Positions 24,480 to 32,876 of a stretch of DNA of 64,000 nt are shown here, piece by piece (the stretch's first letter is position 1; every line of letters starts with the position of its first letter). Source of the stretch: Thermoanaerobaculia bacterium (GTDB lineage: Bacteria > Acidobacteriota > Thermoanaerobaculia > Multivoradales > JAHEKO01). A model generated the notes under the pieces. That model did no database searches, was not told the DNA's origin, and worked only from the letters and a program-made list of their open reading frames with translations. The translations under genes were made by a program, and so were the position numbers. The DNA lies in NCBI GenBank assembly GCA_947259195.1, contig CAMYLC010000058.1:1-64000 (forward strand), given 5' to 3'.

Positions 24480-24824
24480 ATGGAACGTGGCGACAGGATC
24501 TTCACCTATGAGGAGGCGCTGGATACCTTCCCCGCCATTCGCGATCTGACAGATCGAGCGATCCATCAGATTCGGGCCATTTACAACGGCATTCAAAGCC
24601 GCGAGGAGATGGAGCGGCGACAGAACGAACTGGAGGGCGCCACCTCTCAGGTCATCGAAGCCTGGTCTGAAGAGGTCACCGCGATTGGGTGCCTGGTCAA
24701 AGGCCTGTGGCTGGTCGATTGGGACTGTGGCGACGGTTTCTACTGCTGGCGCTACCCAGAGGGCTCCATCGGGCACTTTCACTCCTACGACGACGGATTC
24801 GACGGTCGAATGCCCATCAACTGA
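24480..24824 (+). CDS. DUF2203 family protein
   Basis: The 114-residue protein starts with FTYEEALDTFPAIRDLTDRAIHQI, a helical segment, and ends with CLVKGLWLVDWDCGDGFYCWRYPEGSIGHFHSYDDGFDGR. The WD/DGR(E)V(Y)LCWR-like C-terminal block is the hallmark of DUF2203, a small bacterial family of unknown function with a helical hairpin and a conserved C-terminal patch. No catalytic residues are established. It is cytosolic by sequence. It is divergent from tdk with a 42-base shared promoter region. I cannot assign a role. Confidence 0.85.
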   Translation: MERGDRIFTYEEALDTFPAIRDLTDRAIHQIRAIYNGIQSREEMERRQNELEGATSQVIEAWSEEVTAIGCLVKGLWLVDWDCGDGFYCWRYPEGSIGHFHSYDDGFDGRMPIN

Positions 24825-25001
24825 GCTCCCTGGCCACGGGTCCAGAGTGCCGATGAGATGACTCTGAAAGGGAATTCTCCGTCGCACCGCTATGTTTTCA
24901 AACCTGACCCGATGAATCACTGCCCTGCCGCCGCGAGATAGCAGGCATGTGGGGCGAGTCGACTATCGACGAGACCAGAAGAACCGAGAGGAGCGACACC
25001 G

Positions 25002-25385
25002 ATGGAACCCACCACACAGGCCCCGAGTTCGGAGACCCCCGGTGCCGGCGACCAGGACCCCATCACGTTGACCGATAAAGCCGTCCAGATGATCAAGATC
25101 ACACGTGAGCAAGAGGGAATCGAAGAAAGCCATGGCCTGAGAGTTGCCGTGAGAGGTGGTGGTTGCAGTGGGATGGAGTACGCCCTCGACTTCGAGCGTC
25201 AGTCGAGGGATAACGACTTCGTCATCGCCTACGACGGCTTGCAGGTCTACATCGACGCCATCAGTGCCCGCTATCTCCAGGGCACGGAAATCGACTATGT
25301 CCTGGGAGCGACCGGGGCGGGATTCAAGTTCAACAACCCGAACGCCACGGGTAGTTGCGGTTGCGGATCTTCGTTCTCCGTCTGA
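25002..25385 (+). CDS. A-type iron-sulfur carrier protein (IscA/ErpA-like)
   Basis: This protein receives and delivers Fe-S clusters to apoproteins. The 127-residue product has the three family cysteines: C55 in GGGCSGMEY and C119/C121 in SCGCGSSF. The body ITLTDKAVQMIKITREQEG followed by LRVAVRGGG is the HesB/IscA fold. The first ~20 residues (TTQAPSSETPGAGDQD) are a disordered extension. GAGAGGAG lies about 7 bases upstream of the ATG. The ~180 bases in front hold no gene. No isc or suf neighbours are present; YgfZ, which also supports Fe-S enzymes, is encoded convergently next door. Confidence 0.93.
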   Translation: MEPTTQAPSSETPGAGDQDPITLTDKAVQMIKITREQEGIEESHGLRVAVRGGGCSGMEYALDFERQSRDNDFVIAYDGLQVYIDAISARYLQGTEIDYVLGATGAGFKFNNPNATGSCGCGSSFSV

Positions 25386-25408
25386 AACAAGCTGGCAGCT
25401 CGGTCGGT

Positions 25409-26437
25409 CTAGGCGCTCGAGGGTGACCTCACCACCTTCGCCCGCCCTCCACCCTCGAGGTCCAGCCGAGTACCCACTTCTGCCGCCCGACGCTGCAGCA
25501 TCGCGATACCCACTACCGAGCCCAATCGAGGCGAGAAGGTAGCGCTGGTCAACGTGCCGGCCTGTCTATCCTCGAGAGAGAGCACCGATCCCGGGCAGGG
25601 AACCTCGTCCAGGTCGATAGCGAGCCCACAGAGGAACTTGCTGACCTGGCCTCTGTAGTGCAATCGAGCCACCACCTCCTGTCCCAGATAGCAGCCCTTG
25701 GAGTAGCTGACCGCTTCGTCTTCACCGGTCTCCTGCGGCAGATTGGCCTCTCCGAAATCCCTTCCGAACCACGGGATCCCGGCCTCGATACGGAACCGAT
25801 CCAGAGCCTGGTATCCAACCAGTCTCGCCCCGAAAGGTCGACCTGCATCCAGCAGGCGACTGACGAGTGCTTCGGCATCGGCAGCCGGCGGCCAAACCGT
25901 CAGGGCGGGTACGCCCCAACGCCCGTCCGAAGAGACCAAAACCTCGCCGCTACTCTCCCTCTCGATCGCCAGGTGACGAACCCGCCACGGGCGATCCGGC
26001 AACAGGGCGGGCTCGAAGACCAACTCGAGAGCGGCTCGCGCCTGCGAGCCGACGAGCGTCAGCGGCATCAGACCCTTAAGCGGCTCGATCTGCACACGAT
26101 CGATGACGATGAAGCGCTTCAGGTGATCGAGAAGCCGGGGACCCTGGCCAGCGGGAAGCTCGAGCCAAACGGAGTCCTCGAGCACTCTGATGGTGGTGTC
26201 TGCCTGAATGTGCCCTTTGGCATCGAGGACAAAGCCATAGGCGCCTTCGCCGAGCCCGAGCCCAGCGATCTCGCAGGTCACTTTTCCATTTAGGTACGTC
26301 ACCCGATCCTCACCACGAACACGCAGAGTGTCGGGCCAATTGCGAGCTACGACTCCGACCCCGTCCACCAGGGCCTCGTACTCGGCCTCCACGGAACCGT
26401 AGTTAGAGACTACTTCGGTGCCCTCATCGAGCCGCAT
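25409..26437 (-). CDS. Folate-binding YgfZ/GcvT-like Fe-S protein
   Basis: The protein has the GcvT/aminomethyltransferase fold and the YgfZ signature K247-G-C249-Y-L-G-Q-E. YgfZ uses tetrahydrofolate to maintain certain Fe-S enzymes and MiaB-type tRNA modification. The N-terminal block LRVRGEDRVTYLNGKVTCEIAGL and FVLDAKGHIQADTTI are typical. I start at the ATG at 26437 because GGGAGG lies seven bases upstream; the ATG at 26512 would add 25 residues without a ribosome site. It is convergent with the A-type carrier, a plausible functional link. Confidence in the family is high. Confidence 0.9.
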   Translation of the reverse strand: MRLDEGTEVVSNYGSVEAEYEALVDGVGVVARNWPDTLRVRGEDRVTYLNGKVTCEIAGLGLGEGAYGFVLDAKGHIQADTTIRVLEDSVWLELPAGQGPRLLDHLKRFIVIDRVQIEPLKGLMPLTLVGSQARAALELVFEPALLPDRPWRVRHLAIERESSGEVLVSSDGRWGVPALTVWPPAADAEALVSRLLDAGRPFGARLVGYQALDRFRIEAGIPWFGRDFGEANLPQETGEDEAVSYSKGCYLGQEVVARLHYRGQVSKFLCGLAIDLDEVPCPGSVLSLEDRQAGTLTSATFSPRLGSVVGIAMLQRRAAEVGTRLDLEGGGRAKVVRSPSSA

Positions 26438-26575
26438 CAACTCGCCTCCCAGACCCTGTAGCAACGCCGAGCTGGCATGGGAGTTGCCTGGCACTCGAGG
26501 AGAATCCGGCATGTCAGGAGTCTACCAACCCGTCAACTGTGCCCCTCACCCTGGCTCGACAGGTACAATGCGCCG

Positions 26576-27421
26576 GTGTCCGAAATTCGGTCCTTTGGCC
26601 TCCAAGCAGGCGACGGCAGAGAGCTGCTGGGGGTCATCCATACCCCGCAACAGAATGGCCCAAGGCCGACGGTTGTCGTCTGTCACGGCTTCAAGGGCTT
26701 CATGGAATGGGGGTTCTTTCCCTATCTGGCAGAGCTGCTGGCGGAGCGAGGATTTGCCGTGGTCCGATTCAACTTCACGGGCTCTGGAATGAGGCCCGGC
26801 GATGAGCTCGTCACCGACACGGAGGCCTTCGGCCACGCCACTTTCAGCCAGGACCTGAGAGACCTGGAAAGGGTTCTGGCAGCGCTGGGTACCGAGATAG
26901 GGGAAGGCTTGGTCGATCCCGAGAGGATCGGCTTGTACGGGCACAGTCGCGGTGGCGGAATCGCCACGCTGGCCGCCGCCCGGCACGTCTGGCGCAGAAG
27001 ACTCCGCGCCCTTGTCACCTGGGCGGCGGTGAGCTCTTTCGACCGCCTGACGCCCGAGGACAAGGAGGCCTGGCGACGATGTGGGTACGTCACTGTGGTC
27101 AATGGCCGCACGGGCCAACAGTTGGCTGTCGACGCAATGGTTCTCGAGGACCTGGAGAGCTTCCGGCACCACCTCGATCCACAGGCTGCAGGCTCGGCCA
27201 GGCTGGCACCATGGTTGATTCTGCACGGCGACCAGGACGAGACCGTGCCCGTGAACGAGGCCCGTCTACTCGCTACCCATGCAGCCGCACCTTGCCAGCT
27301 GAACCTGATTCGGGGCGGCAACCACACCTTCGGAGTCAAGCACCCCTTCGACGGCCCCACGCCACAGCTGATAGAGGCTCTCAACGCCACTCAACAGTGG
27401 TTCCGGACGTACCTCGGCTGA
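26576..27421 (+). CDS. Alpha/beta hydrolase (S33-like serine hydrolase)
   Basis: The 281-residue protein has the full alpha/beta hydrolase set: CHGFKGFMEWGFF at the oxyanion region, nucleophile S124 in GHSRGGG, acid D221 in GDQDETVP and H250 in GGNHTFG. There is no signal peptide. The closest pattern is the serine aminopeptidase S33/DLH-like group, including feruloyl-esterase-type cytosolic hydrolases. The start is the GTG at 26576, where the conserved fold begins; the longer frame overlaps the YgfZ gene. It converges on a HAD phosphatase gene 16 bases away. The substrate is unknown. Confidence 0.88.
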   Translation: MSEIRSFGLQAGDGRELLGVIHTPQQNGPRPTVVVCHGFKGFMEWGFFPYLAELLAERGFAVVRFNFTGSGMRPGDELVTDTEAFGHATFSQDLRDLERVLAALGTEIGEGLVDPERIGLYGHSRGGGIATLAAARHVWRRRLRALVTWAAVSSFDRLTPEDKEAWRRCGYVTVVNGRTGQQLAVDAMVLEDLESFRHHLDPQAAGSARLAPWLILHGDQDETVPVNEARLLATHAAAPCQLNLIRGGNHTFGVKHPFDGPTPQLIEALNATQQWFRTYLG

Positions 27422-27437
27422 CCTGGCTGACAGGATT

Positions 27438-28136
27438 TCAAGACCCAAAGACCGGGTGGATTCGCTCGGCCTCCCCCAACTCCGCCAGAACCCAATCGGC
27501 ACCGGATGCCTCGAGATGCTCGCGGGACGTGTATCCCGTGGCCACCGCAGCCGCCCTGATGCCATGGGCCCGGGCGCAGGCAACGTCCCGCGGGCTGTCG
27601 CCCACAATAAGGGTTTCCCGTGGTTCGAAGGGGCGACCCCGATCCTGCAAGGCCCGCTCCAGCGCCACCGGGGGTAGGTCGGAGCGATCGGCCCGGTCGT
27701 CACCGAAGGCACCAAACGGAAAGAACCGATTCAGGTCGAAGCAGGCGAGCTTGCTCCGGGCTCCGCCCTCCCAGTTGCCCGTCAGTAGCCCAAGAGTCAC
27801 GTCGGAAGCCTCTTCTAGCTTTGTGAGCACGGCTACGACATCTGGCAGGAGCTTCATGTCATCAGCCGTAAGCTGCTCTCTCATGCGACCGAGATAGACC
27901 TCCTTGAGATCGGGCAGCAGGCTGAAAATCCGCTCTTCAGGGACTCCGGCCCCCTGCATCAATTCGGTGACGATCTGTGGGTCCGTCTTGCCTGAGAAGC
28001 TGTGGTTGTCGATGTTCCCTGCCTGGCCGTAGACACTCTGGAGAGACTCGCCAAACCACCGGCGCAGACGACGCCCACCCTTGAGAAGGGTGCCATCGAT
28101 ATCGAAGAGAATCAGCCGGGGACGGAACGAATTCAT
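27438..28136 (-). CDS. HAD-family phosphatase (phosphoglycolate phosphatase-like)
   Basis: The 232-residue HAD hydrolase carries motif I LFDIDGTLLKGG (D12, D14), a helical cap, motif II LGLLTGNWEGGARSKL and motif IV LIVGDSPRDVACARAHG. LTGN and the size fit the Gph-like subgroup that hydrolyses small phosphate esters such as 2-phosphoglycolate. I use the ATG at 28136, with AGGGTG about 6 bases upstream; a GTG nine bases earlier is possible. It lies downstream of the enoyl-CoA hydratase gene (33-base gap) and may be read with it, though the two are not biochemically linked. Confidence 0.88.
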   Translation of the reverse strand: MNSFRPRLILFDIDGTLLKGGRRLRRWFGESLQSVYGQAGNIDNHSFSGKTDPQIVTELMQGAGVPEERIFSLLPDLKEVYLGRMREQLTADDMKLLPDVVAVLTKLEEASDVTLGLLTGNWEGGARSKLACFDLNRFFPFGAFGDDRADRSDLPPVALERALQDRGRPFEPRETLIVGDSPRDVACARAHGIRAAAVATGYTSREHLEASGADWVLAELGEAERIHPVFGS

Positions 28137-28169
28137 GACATGCACCCTGCGAGTTGACCGCCGGAGGGT

Positions 28170-28967
28170 CTATTCTCCAGACTCTCGCCACGAGGGCGGT
28201 GCCTTGGTTGCAAGGAAAGTCGCAATTCCGCGCCGGCAGTCCTCGGTCGCCCGCGCTTCCGCGTTGGCGACGGCTGCCCGCTGCAGCGCCTCCTCCAGGG
28301 GTAGCCCCTGGACCTCCAACAGAAGCCGCTTGGTGCGCGCGACCGATTCCGAGCTCGCCCTCTCGAGGATTCCGATCGCCAGCTGTTCGCCCGCATCGCG
28401 CAGATCGTCTTCGGCTACAACCCGGTTGACGAGACCGGTGTCGAGAGCCTTTTGCGCCGTGATGAACTCCGGGTTGAGTAGCATCTCTCGGATGTCCGAG
28501 CCGCGCATGCGCAGTGGCAGATAGGTCGCGACCAGGGCAGCTACGAAGCCGATGCGCACCTCGCTGTAGAGAAAACGGGAGGTTGCCGTGGCCACCACGA
28601 AATCGTGTGCCGTGGCCAGGCCGCAGCCACCGGCCACGCAAGCGCCCTGGACCATCGCCACTGTCAGCGCCTCCTGCCGCAGTACCGACTCGAAAAGGTC
28701 TCGCAGACGGCCGGAATCCTCTCGGTTCGCCTCCGGCCCCGCTTCCAGCAGGTTCCCCAGGTGCGTCAAATCGGCGCCGGCCGAGAAGTGCTTTCCGGCG
28801 GCGCCCAATAAGACAGCTCGGATTCCCTTAGCTCGGAGGTCGCTTGCATAGAGCTCGGTCAAGGCTTCCACCAGACCCGGAGACAGGGCGTTCGCACGAG
28901 CTGGATCGTTCAGGGTCACCCGGAGGAGATCCCTTTCCTGCTTCGTCTCGAGGAATTTGTGGATCAT
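28170..28967 (-). CDS. Enoyl-CoA hydratase/isomerase family, methylglutaconyl-CoA hydratase-like
   Basis: This crotonase-fold enzyme of 265 residues hydrates an enoyl-CoA. AGKHFSAGADLTHL is the first oxyanion strand and GACVAGGCGLATAHDFVVA the second. The glutamate of YSEVRIGF corresponds to the catalytic Glu164 of enoyl-CoA hydratase. The usual Glu144 position is not Glu, as in methylglutaconyl-CoA hydratases. Its position 23 bases after an acyl-CoA carboxylase beta subunit supports a leucine-catabolism role, in which this enzyme acts directly after methylcrotonyl-CoA carboxylase. The assignment to that step is inference. Confidence 0.85.
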   Translation of the reverse strand: MIHKFLETKQERDLLRVTLNDPARANALSPGLVEALTELYASDLRAKGIRAVLLGAAGKHFSAGADLTHLGNLLEAGPEANREDSGRLRDLFESVLRQEALTVAMVQGACVAGGCGLATAHDFVVATATSRFLYSEVRIGFVAALVATYLPLRMRGSDIREMLLNPEFITAQKALDTGLVNRVVAEDDLRDAGEQLAIGILERASSESVARTKRLLLEVQGLPLEEALQRAAVANAEARATEDCRRGIATFLATKAPPSWRESGE

Positions 28968-28990
28968 GGCGAGGACACCGACCTGTTACT

Positions 28991-30655
28991 TCAGGTCTGC
29001 AGAACCCCGGTCTTGAACTCGCCGATGCGTGGATTCTGTGCGGCACAGGCCAACGAGCGGGCCAGGATCTGGCGAGTTTCCTTGGGATCGATGATGGCGT
29101 CGACCCAGAGGCGTGCAGCAGCATACCGTGGGTCGGTCGCCTTGGCGTAGCGTTCCTGAATTCTGGACAGGAGCTCGTTCTTCTCCTCTTCCCAAACGTT
29201 CTCGCCGCGCCCTTTGAGCTGGATTGCCAAGAGCGTCTTGGAGGCCTGTTCTCCTCCCATGACCGCGATGGCGGCCGAGGGCCATGCATAGAGGAATCTA
29301 GGGCCATACGCCTTGCCACACATGGCGTAGTTGCCCGCCCCGAAGGAGTTGCCAACGAACAGCGTGATCTTGGGCACCACCGAGTTAGCAACGGCGTTGA
29401 CCATCTTCGCACCGCTCTTGATGATTCCTCCCTGCTCGGCTCGGCTGCCAACCATGAAGCCGGTCACATCCTGCAAAAAGACCAAAGGGATCTTCTTTTG
29501 GTTGCAAAGCTCTACGAACCGGGCCCCTTTGTCGGCCGAATCCGAGTAAAGGACACCGCCTATTTGCAGCTCCCTGTCCTGGTTGCCTGTGCCCGTCTTG
29601 CGGGCCACAATGGATCGCTGATTGGCTAGAATTCCCACCGGCCAACCCTTGATCCATGCCGTTCCGCAAACGAGTGTCTTGCCGTATGTGGCCTTGTACT
29701 CGTCGAACTCGCTGGCATCCACCAGCCGGGCCAGGAGCTCGTGCGTGTCGTACGGGCGTGAATGATCGTCGGGAACGATGCCGTAGATCTCCTCGGCCGC
29801 ATACAGAGGCTCGCGCTCTTCTCGACGGGCGAAAGGTGCTGTTTCACCCCTGGCCAGCTGCTCGAACTGGCTGCGGATCTTGGCCAGGCAGCTCGCGTCG
29901 TCGGGGTGTCGGTGGTCGACGACTCCAGAGATATCGCACTGCACCATCGCACCACCCAGCTCTTCGTTGCCGATCTCTTCACCGATGGCTGCCTTGACCA
30001 GATGGGGACCTGCCAGGAAGATCGACCCTTCACTCTCCACGATGTGGGACTCATCGCTCATGATGGGCAGGTATGCACCTCCCGCCACGCAAGGTCCCAT
30101 GATGGCCGCCATTTGGAAGACACCTTCGGCCGACAGACGAGCGTTGTTGAAGAAGGCCCTACCGAAGTGCTCTTTGTCGGGAAAGATCTCGTCCTGCAGC
30201 GGTAGGAAGACTCCAGCCGAGTCCACCAGGTAGACGATGGGTAGACGGTTTTCGAGCGCTATCTCCTGGGCTCGCAAAACCTTCTTGCAGGTCATGGGGA
30301 ACCAGGCGCCGGCCTTTACGGTCGCGTCGTTGGACACGACTACGACATCGCGATCATGGATCGTGCCGATCCCGGTGACGACTCCGGCGGCAGGTGCACC
30401 TCCATATTCCTCGTAGAGCCCATGGGCCGCCCACAGGCCCAGCTCGACGAACTCGGAGTCCGGATCACACAACTCCGCTACGCGCTCGCGAGCCGACATC
30501 TTGCCCTTGTCTTGCTGGCGCTTGAGTGCCTTGACGCCACCTCCGAGGTGGATCTCGGCCTCCTGACTCCGGAGATCCTTGAGCGTAGTGCGCCAGTGGT
30601 CCAGCCGGCGCTGGAACTCGTCGTCCCGTTTGAGTCTGCTCTCCAGGATTGTCAA
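28991..30655 (-). CDS. Acyl-CoA carboxylase carboxyltransferase subunit (methylcrotonyl-CoA carboxylase beta-like)
   Basis: The biotin-dependent carboxyltransferase transfers CO2 from carboxybiotin to an acyl-CoA. The 554-residue protein has the crotonase-like N domain (VVVSNDATVKAGAWFPMTCKKVLRAQEIA, GPCVAGGAYLPIMSDE) and the C domain (FLQDVTGFMVGSRAEQGGIIKSGAKMVNAVANS, FGAGNYAMCGKAYGPRFLYAWPSA). MVGSxAEQGGI and the neighbouring hydratase favour methylcrotonyl-CoA carboxylase. The biotin carboxylase partner is not in the window. The start is a TTG at 30655: AAGGAG lies 6 bases upstream and conserved sequence begins there. Confidence 0.9.
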   Translation of the reverse strand: MTILESRLKRDDEFQRRLDHWRTTLKDLRSQEAEIHLGGGVKALKRQQDKGKMSARERVAELCDPDSEFVELGLWAAHGLYEEYGGAPAAGVVTGIGTIHDRDVVVVSNDATVKAGAWFPMTCKKVLRAQEIALENRLPIVYLVDSAGVFLPLQDEIFPDKEHFGRAFFNNARLSAEGVFQMAAIMGPCVAGGAYLPIMSDESHIVESEGSIFLAGPHLVKAAIGEEIGNEELGGAMVQCDISGVVDHRHPDDASCLAKIRSQFEQLARGETAPFARREEREPLYAAEEIYGIVPDDHSRPYDTHELLARLVDASEFDEYKATYGKTLVCGTAWIKGWPVGILANQRSIVARKTGTGNQDRELQIGGVLYSDSADKGARFVELCNQKKIPLVFLQDVTGFMVGSRAEQGGIIKSGAKMVNAVANSVVPKITLFVGNSFGAGNYAMCGKAYGPRFLYAWPSAAIAVMGGEQASKTLLAIQLKGRGENVWEEEKNELLSRIQERYAKATDPRYAAARLWVDAIIDPKETRQILARSLACAAQNPRIGEFKTGVLQT

Positions 30656-30743
30656 TTCGATCTCCTTGCAGAGTCCGCCATTATAAGCCCGAGTTCCATT
30701 CTCCTCGTTTCTCCGCATCTGGCCGGGTGCTACCATTCCGGCT

Positions 30744-31433
30744 GTGAAGATCCGTGTCCTTGCCTTTGCCAGCGCTGCAACCGCTGTTGGCGCAAGCGAA
30801 ATCGAGCTCGATCTACCAGCGGACGACGGCCTGGAGAGCCTGAAGAGGACGCTGTCACGGAACTATCCTGATCTGGTCCCGATCTGGGATCGACTGGCGG
30901 TGGCCATCGATGGCGAGTTGGTGGGTCCCGATGCGAAGCTACACGAAGGGGCGGAAGTGGCGTTGCTGCCGCCGGTTTCTGGCGGTCGCCCAGCTCGAGC
31001 TCTAATCGCGGAAGATCCGATAGACATTGCTGGGCTGGTGAGGGAGACCATTCCCGCAGACTGCGGCGCATCCGTCCTGTTCGTAGGCACGGTCCGCAAT
31101 CATCACCAAGACCGGGAGGTCGTGCGCCTCACCTACGAAGCCTACAAGCCCATGGCCGAAGCCGCTCTGGAGAGAATAGCCCGCGAGTTGGAATCTGCCA
31201 CCGAGGGACTCAGGGTACACATCGTCCACCGTCTCGGTACTCTGGCCGTAGGTGAAAGCAGTGTAGTGATTACTGCCGCTGCCGCTCACCGCGCGGCGGC
31301 CTACGACGCCAGCCGGGCGGCTCTCGAACGACTCAAGCGTGAAGCTCCCATATGGAAGCGTGAATGGTACTCCGACGGCAAAGCAGTCTGGCGAGAAGAA
31401 GAGCCCCTCGGAGAACCGTCGTCCGGTGACTAG
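30744..31433 (+). CDS. MoaD-MoaE fusion, molybdopterin synthase
   Basis: Residues 1-81 form a ubiquitin-like MoaD domain ending VSG80-G81, the diglycine that carries sulfur as thiocarboxylate. Residues ~88-229 form MoaE, with SVLFVGTVRNHHQ, LTYEAY and the two active-site lysines in LKREAPIWKREW. Together they convert precursor Z (cPMP) to molybdopterin. In MoaX of Mycobacterium tuberculosis a similar fusion is cleaved after the diglycine; free diglycine is needed for sulfur loading. The start is a GTG at 30744. The gene ends 4 bases inside the convergent peptidase gene. MoeB and a JAMM peptidase are encoded 3 kb away. Confidence 0.9.
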   Translation: MKIRVLAFASAATAVGASEIELDLPADDGLESLKRTLSRNYPDLVPIWDRLAVAIDGELVGPDAKLHEGAEVALLPPVSGGRPARALIAEDPIDIAGLVRETIPADCGASVLFVGTVRNHHQDREVVRLTYEAYKPMAEAALERIARELESATEGLRVHIVHRLGTLAVGESSVVITAAAAHRAAAYDASRAALERLKREAPIWKREWYSDGKAVWREEEPLGEPSSGD

Positions 31434-32836
31434 CGATCGAAGGCGATCGCTTGCGGCAGCGGAGCGGCCTGGAATCGCAACCAGGTCTTGAAGCTGGCAT
31501 CCAATTCGACTTCGTCGGCGTCCAGACTCTGTGCCAGAAGATCTGGCGTGAGACTCTCACCAGAGGCAACCGCCTCCAGAAAGGCGCGGAAGCCGGCCGG
31601 ATCAGCGCCAGGCGCATCACTCAATAGGAATCGAATCCAGAAGGAGCTCAGAGAATAGAGGAGAGATTCCCGCTGCGGAGCGTGGAATTCTTCGCTGCCC
31701 ATCTGCACCAGATCGGAAAGATCTGGGAGTCCAGAGCCATCCAGAGCTTCGATCAGCCGGCTGGCGGAAACCACCCCTCCGAAGTGCCGAGTCTCGGTTC
31801 CTGACACCACGCTGTAGCCTCCGAGCTCTCCTGGCACCAAGCGACCCGAGTCGTCAATTCGCGATTCGGCCAGATCGTCTGCCATGCCTTCGCTCAGCCA
31901 AGGTGGCAAGGCAGGTCCCAGCCCCCGACGATTGATCAGGTGCGTCAGCTCGTGCGCCAGCGTCGACACCACTGCCTCACGCGGTAGGTCTTCGGAGTGC
32001 AGGGCCACGTATCCACGGGCAGGCGCAGCATGCCCACCTTTTTCGGCCGGAATCCTCTCGTCATCGGAGATGAACGCTTCGTACGAGCCTTGCGACGCGA
32101 ACAAGAAAATCGACTCAGCAGCCTCGCCGATCGGGGTCAGACCGAATCGCTCTCGATAGGTTGCCTCGAGACTCCTGGCCATCAGGCTGCACGACTCGGA
32201 CACAGAAGCACCATCGACATCCGTGTAGAGGGTGTAGGGGCCACAAGGCGCCTCGATTCCCCCGCCTGCCATGAACGACCGAGCTCGCCTCACCTTCTTC
32301 GGAGTCGGTTCGACTGCGGCCAGTGGCAGAACGGGCTCGGGTTGCTGCAGGCGTTCCGTCGATGGCTCTTCGTAGCCCTCCAGCCTGATCCACCCCTCCA
32401 GGCCACCTTGATCCACTGAGTATCGGTAGATGTGGAACCAGTCTCCGCGCCGCTCGATGACCGAGTAGTTGCCGAGAAGCTCGACCGTTGCACGGACCTC
32501 GCTGTCGAGCATCGGTGAGACCTGAACACGAGTACCGGGCTCCACCCACACCTGCGGACGGGCACTCACCCGGTCGGAAACCACCGCTTCGACCAGAATC
32601 TCTCCCTGTCCGCTCTCACCTCCTGAGAGCTGCCCACCGCCGAGCTTCTCCCTACCCCCAGAGGGAGCCGAATAGGCGGCCCGAAACCGAGACGCCAGCG
32701 TCCCGACGAGAGGCCACTCTTCGGCCCGGCGCACCAAGTCCGACCCGGGGTTTCGACTCAGCCAGGCAAAGGCTCCGAACACCGTCACCGCCAGCAGGAG
32801 AACAAGTCTCGGATCGGCGGAGAAAAAGCGGCGCAT
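31430..32836 (-). CDS. Membrane-anchored SH3-domain gluzincin peptidase (peptidase MA-like)
   Basis: The 468-residue protein starts with a membrane helix (LVLLLAVTVFGAFAWL). It carries a bacterial SH3-like domain (~95-155, WVEPGTRVQVSPMLDSEVRATVELLGNYSVIERRGDWFHIY) and ends with a zinc-peptidase domain. The zinc motif is H295-ELT-H299 in LAHELTHLINRRG, followed by E316 in LSEGMAD, the peptidase-MA pattern. It probably sits in the periplasm, with SH3 binding peptidoglycan or protein. Substrate and partner are unknown. It precedes no obvious partner; the upstream gene on the same strand is an S10 peptidase (40-base gap). Confidence 0.82.
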   Translation of the reverse strand: MRRFFSADPRLVLLLAVTVFGAFAWLSRNPGSDLVRRAEEWPLVGTLASRFRAAYSAPSGGREKLGGGQLSGGESGQGEILVEAVVSDRVSARPQVWVEPGTRVQVSPMLDSEVRATVELLGNYSVIERRGDWFHIYRYSVDQGGLEGWIRLEGYEEPSTERLQQPEPVLPLAAVEPTPKKVRRARSFMAGGGIEAPCGPYTLYTDVDGASVSESCSLMARSLEATYRERFGLTPIGEAAESIFLFASQGSYEAFISDDERIPAEKGGHAAPARGYVALHSEDLPREAVVSTLAHELTHLINRRGLGPALPPWLSEGMADDLAESRIDDSGRLVPGELGGYSVVSGTETRHFGGVVSASRLIEALDGSGLPDLSDLVQMGSEEFHAPQRESLLYSLSSFWIRFLLSDAPGADPAGFRAFLEAVASGESLTPDLLAQSLDADEVELDASFKTWLRFQAAPLPQAIAFDR

Positions 32837-32876
32837 GCGACGGTTCGAAGGGGGGGTTTCCGATTCCGGGCTGCTT

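Noticed and set aside
24438..24920. N-terminal extension of thymidine kinase
   Set aside because: It runs across the DUF2203 gene and is not like any kinase; the ATG at 24437 has a ribosome site and normal length.
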